A stretch of 64,000 nucleotides of DNA from Apostichopus japonicus (taxonomy: Eukaryota; Echinodermata; Holothuroidea; Aspidochirotida; Stichopodidae), in assembly GCF_037975245.1 (NCBI RefSeq), contig NC_092564.1, positions 23,882,484 through 23,946,483 of the forward strand, in the 5' to 3' direction. Position numbers and translations under genes: made by a program. The notes beneath the pieces were generated by a model, which worked only from the letters and a program-made list of their open reading frames with translations, ran no database searches and was not told where the DNA came from. Below, one piece after another: positions 57,233 to 64,000 of this stretch (positions within the stretch are counted from its first letter, which is position 1; the number at the start of each line of letters is the position of its first letter).

Positions 57233-60200
57233 GTAAGAATATATCAAGCTAGAAATAATCATGTACATGGTGGGTGTTGATTGATCGTGTGAACGGAATC
57301 TGTTAAGTGTCGTCTGGCACTATATGACAGGTTTATGTCATAAATTAATTGTTTATTATTTTTCGATGGGTTTATTATTTAGATTAGCATTAAATTATTG
57401 ATACAACAATCAGGAAGGTCTACGTTAGGTCTTTCAAGACGTGCACGAGAAAACTCACCCAACCTTATGAATAGTTGTGGAATTCCTACCAATTCTTACA
57501 TTCTTATTTTGCTAGGCTGCACACTTAGGCTCAGTCTAACTTAGGGCGGCCCTTAGCAGTAATTAAATACGGATGACTGAATGATGATAGGGATTGAATC
57601 TTGAAGTATGCCTATTATTCGTCCAATCACTTGTTATCATCCATGAGGCAGATTCTTGGATTTTCATACTGCGGTTGTGATAAATTTGTTTGAACCTGAT
57701 ATTTAAACCTTTGTTTACATGAATGATGTAGGCCTAATAGTAGTACTGCAGGATAGGCAAATTGTGTCAAATCAGAACACAGAAATCAAAAACCATCAAT
57801 CTGAATTTTCTCCACGTTATGAAATAATTTGTGTTGAGTGATTCTGGTAAGTAAAGAATGTGATCCCTCATCAACCGTTGCATTACATCGTGCCGGCTTG
57901 CAGCTCTGGTATTCTGGTCACATCAGTGGTATACATGTTTGAGTGGCACAGGTGACTGGTCATGCATTTGAGCAGAAAATTTGTGTTGAATCGGTTGAAT
58001 GCAAACCTTAAGTTATCCAGCCTTTGCACATTTCAAGATTCAATTAATACACTAACAAAAACAATTTATAATTCCAATTATGGAATGCTTATCAGAATCT
58101 GGGCTGATGGAGAGTAATTTCAGAATAGCCTTCAAATGTTTTTCTCAATGTGCAACCCCAAATTAATAGCCAGAAATAGCCTTGAAGTTATATGGTAAAT
58201 AAGCAATGAAAAGGACATACTTTCTTGAGAAGCCTTTTGAAAATGTTAGCAAATGGGATTCTTGAGTGTAAAACTGTCTTGCAGAGTGTGTTATGACTCC
58301 CTTTTATGAGTACAGTATTAAAACATTACTTTGAATGACTGTGGATTGTTAACATTTTGAACACCAAGTTGGAAAAGAAAGAAAAAAGTCAATACCTGAT
58401 AGATTTCCTAGGAATCCCAAAAAGGGATAAATCTGTATCTATGTTGTATTTCTGTGTAGGCTCTCTTGCTGCACAGGTCAACAGATAATCATTCATTGCA
58501 ATGTTATATCAACCCACAATATTTCTTAAGAAGTCAACCTGTGGATATCTATCTTAGTTGTCATGATCTGGAAAAAAAAAATCTTTTTCTATGTTGGTTT
58601 TGAAAGATAAAAGACATTTAAATGTCCCATTTTCTGCAGTTAACTCACTTTTAACAAGTTTGCATTTAAATAAATTTATCCTGTCTGTCTCTGTGGTTTG
58701 TTTGCAACATGTTGTCATTTGATGTTGTGAGACGAGAACCTGTATCCTAGTCGGTCGTTTCGTTTCGTTTATTTCTGCCATTAAATCACAATGATATACA
58801 TTTGTTATTTACATAGTTATAGCAACGAGGCAGGCGGACCAGAAGTAAGATAACTGCACGGCAGTTTCAGAAAACTTCCAAATACATCAGTGCAGAGAGT
58901 GTAGTAATATGTGAATGTCTACCACTGAAAAGTTTTCTACTGTTACCGATTTAGCTATTGACCTATTATTTAATGTTCCTGAGAATTGGCTTATTGAAAA
59001 GAAAAGTGGGATAAGTTATAAAAATTGTACAGGTCAACATATTTTCTTTATGACAATGTTTGGATCTTGTAACTTATGAGAAAATTCAAAGAGTGAATGT
59101 TCATACGTTTATGTTCAATATTTTACCCAGATACAGAGCTGATAACTATTTTTTAAATATTTTCCATTACTTCAAAGTGGATTATTTTATGATGGATTAA
59201 TTCAATCTCTGTTAGCTTATAATTTGTAATCAGTAATTGAAGCTACATATATTAGTTATTACTTTTAAATTGAATTATCATCGAGGATGACCCTTGACCC
59301 GTGGTACAGCTGATGTATTGTACCAACTTTTCAAAAACAGATTTAACTGTACTAAGGAATCTACATTGACATCAAGTGTTGGGGGGATTCTTGTAAAGTC
59401 ATTTTCACACCCTTTAATAGAGTCAATTACAACAAGTGTATTTTAGCAACACACATTCTTTCTACCTATCAACCAATCAGGAAAATATTAGTCCACTAAT
59501 TTCCTCTAACTCTCAATTGACTGACGGTAAGGTCACCAAAGTATTTCACCAAGGCCACATCCATATTTCTCGGTATCAAAGTTTTTACCAATGACACTCA
59601 TCCTGTAAGTTTCTGTAGAAGATACGCATTAATTCTTAGCAAACAACATTGTATGAAAGCCATCAATGTGTGTACCACTGAGTAATATTTGAAGAGGGTG
59701 TGTTTATAGGCACTACAGTACTCATTCCATATATATACTGCATATATTTTGCTACATGTCAATACATACATAAAGGTTAGTTGCAGGATATTGCCATGGA
59801 ATTGATCAGTGTACACACAGTATCTTGTGATTAATGTTCTCAGCATCATTCCTGGTCAAAGTTCAGGTTTTATCACCAGTCTACTGTACAATAGGTCATA
59901 TTTGATCACTAAATTGATTGTAGTTTGAAGCCAATAGAATGAAGTGGGAGTTCGCTTTATACACAATCAGGATAATATACTCTATATAGTTAGTGAGGAG
60001 TACAGTAGGTGCATGTGTGATATGACTCCCAAATCTAGCTCTAGTAAACTGTACATTAACACCATACTGTACAAAGAAGTAAAGAAGAGGACTTACTGTA
60101 GCTAAGTTATAACTCATCAGTGAACTTCCCATCAGTGTCTTTCTTTCACTCATTATAAATAAAAAGGACCTTCTGCTGCCTTGAAAACTGATTGCTTAGC

Positions 60201-63200
60201 AAATTAGCTGGAAAACTGCATCCTTACAGCATTTTGCATAGTAAAGATTTGAATTTTTCAATATTTTGTGAATGCATAGATCTGGCAACAGCTGAGTGAA
60301 TGATGTCATCAGGCAATTGAATGAAAACTTGATTTTTTGTTAACTTATTTATTTTTTTGAAATTCATTCAATCATGCACAGAGTAATATATCAAAGTGTT
60401 GCACTTTGAGGAAATTCTAAAGTTGAGCGTTTAAAAGAACATCTACCAATAAAGACTTTCCATACCACCACCTGTGATACAGTCAGGGTCAAGATATTGC
60501 AATTTTTGACTCACAGTTTGTTTCTCCAAAACTATAGAACAAGTAATGTAAAAAAAAAATTTCACCTGTGCAAATACATACGCACAGTCCAGTATTGATG
60601 GTACAATAGATTACAGTGCAGTGTGACTGAGGTATATAGCTCCATGTCTAAAATGGTACACTCCATTGAATACTACTTAAATACTGGTTGTCAGTTCATG
60701 AACTGGTATGCACACTCTTCCAATCAACTTTACGAAATATATCATCCAGCCAAAATGATACATGTCTTCTGGCAAATTAGCACAGACATTTGTTGTTCAC
60801 TGATTTAAGTAGTGTATTGGTCAGTACCTCAACTTTTAATATGTACTTGTTGAAATAGTTTGTTCTGACTAGCTTTTACATGAGCCACATTATATAACTT
60901 GGTCATGACTCATGATCATAAATACTGCCCAGATCTTGTATGGAAATAGGCTAGACATTAACTAGGGTACACTTGCTATGAAAATAGACCGCTAGATATA
61001 TAGAGGCTACATTACTGTAAATGTTTTTATTTGCTTTTAAAGTCGAGAAATGCCATACTACAGTATGATCTACAGTACTCCATGTACTGTATTTAACATC
61101 TGTTGTGACGATAAAATCTTCGCTCATAATCTTATATAATATATTTGTCGGAAGAGTGTCGAGACATTATGCTGCAAAACAACCATCTTGGCTGTAAGGA
61201 TAATAAATGTGATCTCAGATAACTCAGTACTTAGAATGACAACTATTTGTCTTTAAAATCCACTTGATGTTATTGGGATTTTTGTGTCAAAAATAAATCC
61301 CTCTTTGTAAATAAGAGGAAACAAGTTTAGTATAGAACTGAATGATACTACAGACTTCCTATAACTTTGAAATTGAAACACATTTCCTGCAGTTATCTTA
61401 ACATAACAGTTGGTATGAAAACCTAGAACATTAATTGGAAACTGTTGAACTTTGTGAAGGTGCTTTGACTGCTTTCCCAAACAGTAACTTCCTGTTTGAG
61501 AGTATTCTTGATAGAATGATGATATTTATAGCTGTTTACACCATGTACGAGTGCTAATTAAACTTCACCGTTCACCATAGTTACATCAGTACACTGTTGA
61601 TAGTATATACTCAAAGAGAGTCTACAGTAACATGAAGGTATTTAATGAAAGGCTGATGAGAAACAACTTTGTGAGGAGAAAGTTTTCTTAAGCATGATGT
61701 TGTTTGAAGTGGATTGTGCAATGGTTTTGAAAGGATGACATGCTACAGTACTGTACATTGCTGTCATAGCATTTGCTTGGACCTGGATGAACGTATTAAG
61801 TTTCCATTATTTGTGTAGTCTAATCGTTTTGAAAGACAAACAATACATGTTGCAGTTTGTCAGTTTGCGACCAGTTTAGGTCAATTTGTATCAGACATAG
61901 TTGAGTAAATTCAAATTAGTAACAATTACTCATGGCCATCAGTTGACCTCCTGTCCACGAATCGATAAACAAGATCGCCAAATAAGTGGTAAATCTGACT
62001 TTGGCACCCGTGCCTGGCGTTGTCTTCTTGTGTGCAAACTAATACATACATGATAAATGGTTTACTGTGGGATGTGAAGGAGAGGAGGGAGGAGAGGAAC
62101 GGAGCCTACTACAGTAGATCAGATATACGTAGAGCTGGTCTCAAGTGTTCAGACAAAAAATTGAAGTCAAGATCATAGCTACTTGGGTTAACAAATTCAA
62201 TTCAAATCCACTTCTCACTTCTATGGAGGTGTAGAAGAGACATATTCATTAATATTTTGGAAAAAAAATATGATAATTACTGTTTTGCACACTTAGTTTT
62301 TCTCGTCAAAGTGGTAAAGATCTGAAAAATATAACCATTTGATGTGATGCCCAAACCATGTGAAATGGCCAAAATCTGAAAACTAATGCTTTTTACACAC
62401 TTGGTACAATTTTTGCAGGTTTTTACCCTCTTAGGTGAGAGTTCAATATCAGCCAAGACACTTCTTTTGGCTATTGTGTACATGCCCAAGTGACCAAATG
62501 GCTGAACGTTTTACAAAAATTTAGGAAATAATTGCTGTCAATGTTTAGATCATATTATGTAACATAAATGTCAAAGGTCATTATGTTAATGAAGTTCATA
62601 TCTTCAGACACTGTTTGGAAAATACCACCCATCCTGCAAGGGTGCATATCAATCTTTGGTGGGTGTATGACTATTAATATACCTACTAGAGTGGTTAACT
62701 CATAGTGGCAATATATAACCAACTTTTGGATAATACCTCAAACGCTATGCATTGCTGACTTGCTAATCGGTTGATCACCTAGAAGCTGCACATGGGAAGT
62801 TACATGTATGTTAATCACTGCGACCAAACAGCTGTGACAGTATCCCAGCTGGGAATTACACAATGAACTTACAGCTCTGTATATTCAAACACTAGTTTTG
62901 ACTATGCAGCAAGGGCCGTACTCTGTATACAGTACGTCCATTTTCTGCTTGCATTCACCCTTTTGTAACCGCTCAGGCGCTCACTGATTAAGAACAATCA
63001 AGGAGCTTTGAAATTGCTTTGTGTTGGAAATTATTGTTATTGTACTGTTTACAATGCTATACAAGAAGAGAGTTTACTCAATTACAAGAACTTTGCCCCC
63101 CCCCCCAAAAAAAAAAAAAATTGGTCATTTAACCCTTTTTTCAAGGTGGTTCTGTCATGACAAGGGATCTGAAGAGCACTTAATGCTACAGTGTTAAAGT

Positions 63201-64000
63201 GAAATTCCCTCATAAGAAATGGAACTATCTTATAGTAATATTTAACGACAGAGGGTTTGTATCAAGTGCTGTGGATAGTTTCTGTTTTCCAAAATCCCTT
63301 GAACATTTGAAATCCAAAATGAATGGAGATAGGGCCAGTATTTAAGTTCAGGGAATCAGTTTATCAGAAATGGTCACATCTACTGTAGAGCTGTAGTACT
63401 GTAGCTCCATCTATAATTAGCGATTGTGAGGTAGAAGTACTGTAGTACTGTATGGATGGATATGTTGTTGTTTGAGATGTTGATATATATGTATCATCAC
63501 TATAGAAATGAAACTTGAAACTAAATTTATTCTTGGTTTTAAGTTAGGCCACTTTTTTGTGTTTGTTCAGCACCTCTGCCATATATATATACTGAGAATT
63601 TCTCGAAATAGTTTTAATATATATTCAATCCAACTTCAACACTTCAAGTATTTTATCTCCAGAGGGAGTAGCAGTTGTTAGTTCCAATCCATTTGGTTCT
63701 CAACATTTCATTTGCCTTGACAGTTTTGTCATATTTTATTCATTACTGTACATATGAAAATTCAAATTGGAAAATTTCAAAATTTTCCAACTTTGACTTC
63801 ATTATTAGCACTGAAATGATAACAAAATGGTCAAATTCCACTACAAAAAGCTGCATTGTATGGTGATCATGTTGATTATATGCTGTACCTTGCTTAAAAC
63901 TATTGTATATTATTAAAGGATAGGTTTTGCATACAGACAATAGCAAAATTCTGTGCAAAACTGGCAATTGGTTACAACAGTGCTAAGTTATTACTAAATA
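57233..64000. other. AT-rich intron or intergenic, no gene seen
   Basis: No recognisable coding exon, RNA gene or transposon with clear ends. The words tactgta/tacagta are frequent in 59.9-63.5 kb. A segment near 58760-58870 (gtttcgtttatttctgccat... gaggcaggcggaccagaag) has the feel of a dispersed repeat but could not be assigned. A C10-A14 run lies at about 63096-63120. Confidence 0.5.

Noticed and set aside
58554-58781. 75-codon minus-strand frame beginning MAEINETKRPTRIQ
   Set aside because: Ends in a poly-T stretch, has no recognised similarity, and overlaps a possible dispersed repeat.

Overview
This is eukaryotic, almost certainly metazoan, DNA: genes are split into short exons with GT-AG junctions and conserved reading phase, separated by long AT-rich introns full of microsatellites, G/C homopolymers and transposons. 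The four genes are animal housekeeping genes. Together with the dense small hAT-type elements, a tRNA-derived SINE and Penelope/hammerhead-like repeats, they suggest a marine invertebrate, plausibly a non-vertebrate deuterostome such as an echinoderm. That placement is inference and not proven by the sequence.

Layout. (1) 859-10912, plus strand: the last ten coding exons of ALIX/PDCD6IP (ESCRT adaptor); the first ~205 codons lie off the left edge. A 3'UTR runs to about 12.55 kb. (2) 12.5-22 kb: repeat-rich intergenic DNA with a tRNA-derived SINE (13.4 kb), a Penelope/hammerhead-like repeat (14.4 kb) and a TA-rich block holding one probable and one clear hAT-like element (16.4-17.6 kb). (3) 22273-23094, minus strand: an intronless HEXIM gene (7SK/P-TEFb inhibitor). 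(4) 23.1-26.6 kb: intergenic, with a foldback element at 24.2 kb and an orphan exon-like segment at 25.84 kb. (5) 26618-41750, plus strand: complete eIF4B in 13 coding exons (721 aa), with an RRM, a long RGG/YDDRRGG domain and a conserved C-terminal region. Its introns carry two small hAT elements, an ~88-bp minisatellite and a second hammerhead-like repeat. (6) 45843-49526, minus strand: complete ribulose-5-phosphate 3-epimerase (RPE) in 7 coding exons (231 aa), plus a probable 5'UTR exon near 50.4 kb. (7) 50.5-55.5 kb: a transposon pile-up with three hAT-type elements carrying exact 8-bp target duplications (one nested in another), a long TA tract and a 2,032-bp near-perfect palindrome. (8) 55.5-64 kb: AT-rich DNA with no recognised gene, only a possible first exon at 57206.

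The genes do not form a pathway or operon. They cover membrane scission (ALIX), transcription elongation control (HEXIM), translation initiation (eIF4B) and the pentose phosphate pathway (RPE). The most unusual structures are the palindrome at 53444-55475, the hAT cluster sharing a GGCGCGGAGCG core, and the two hammerhead-ribozyme-like repeats. All coordinates were read by eye from splice sites, reading phase and family similarity recalled from knowledge; no search or fold was run.
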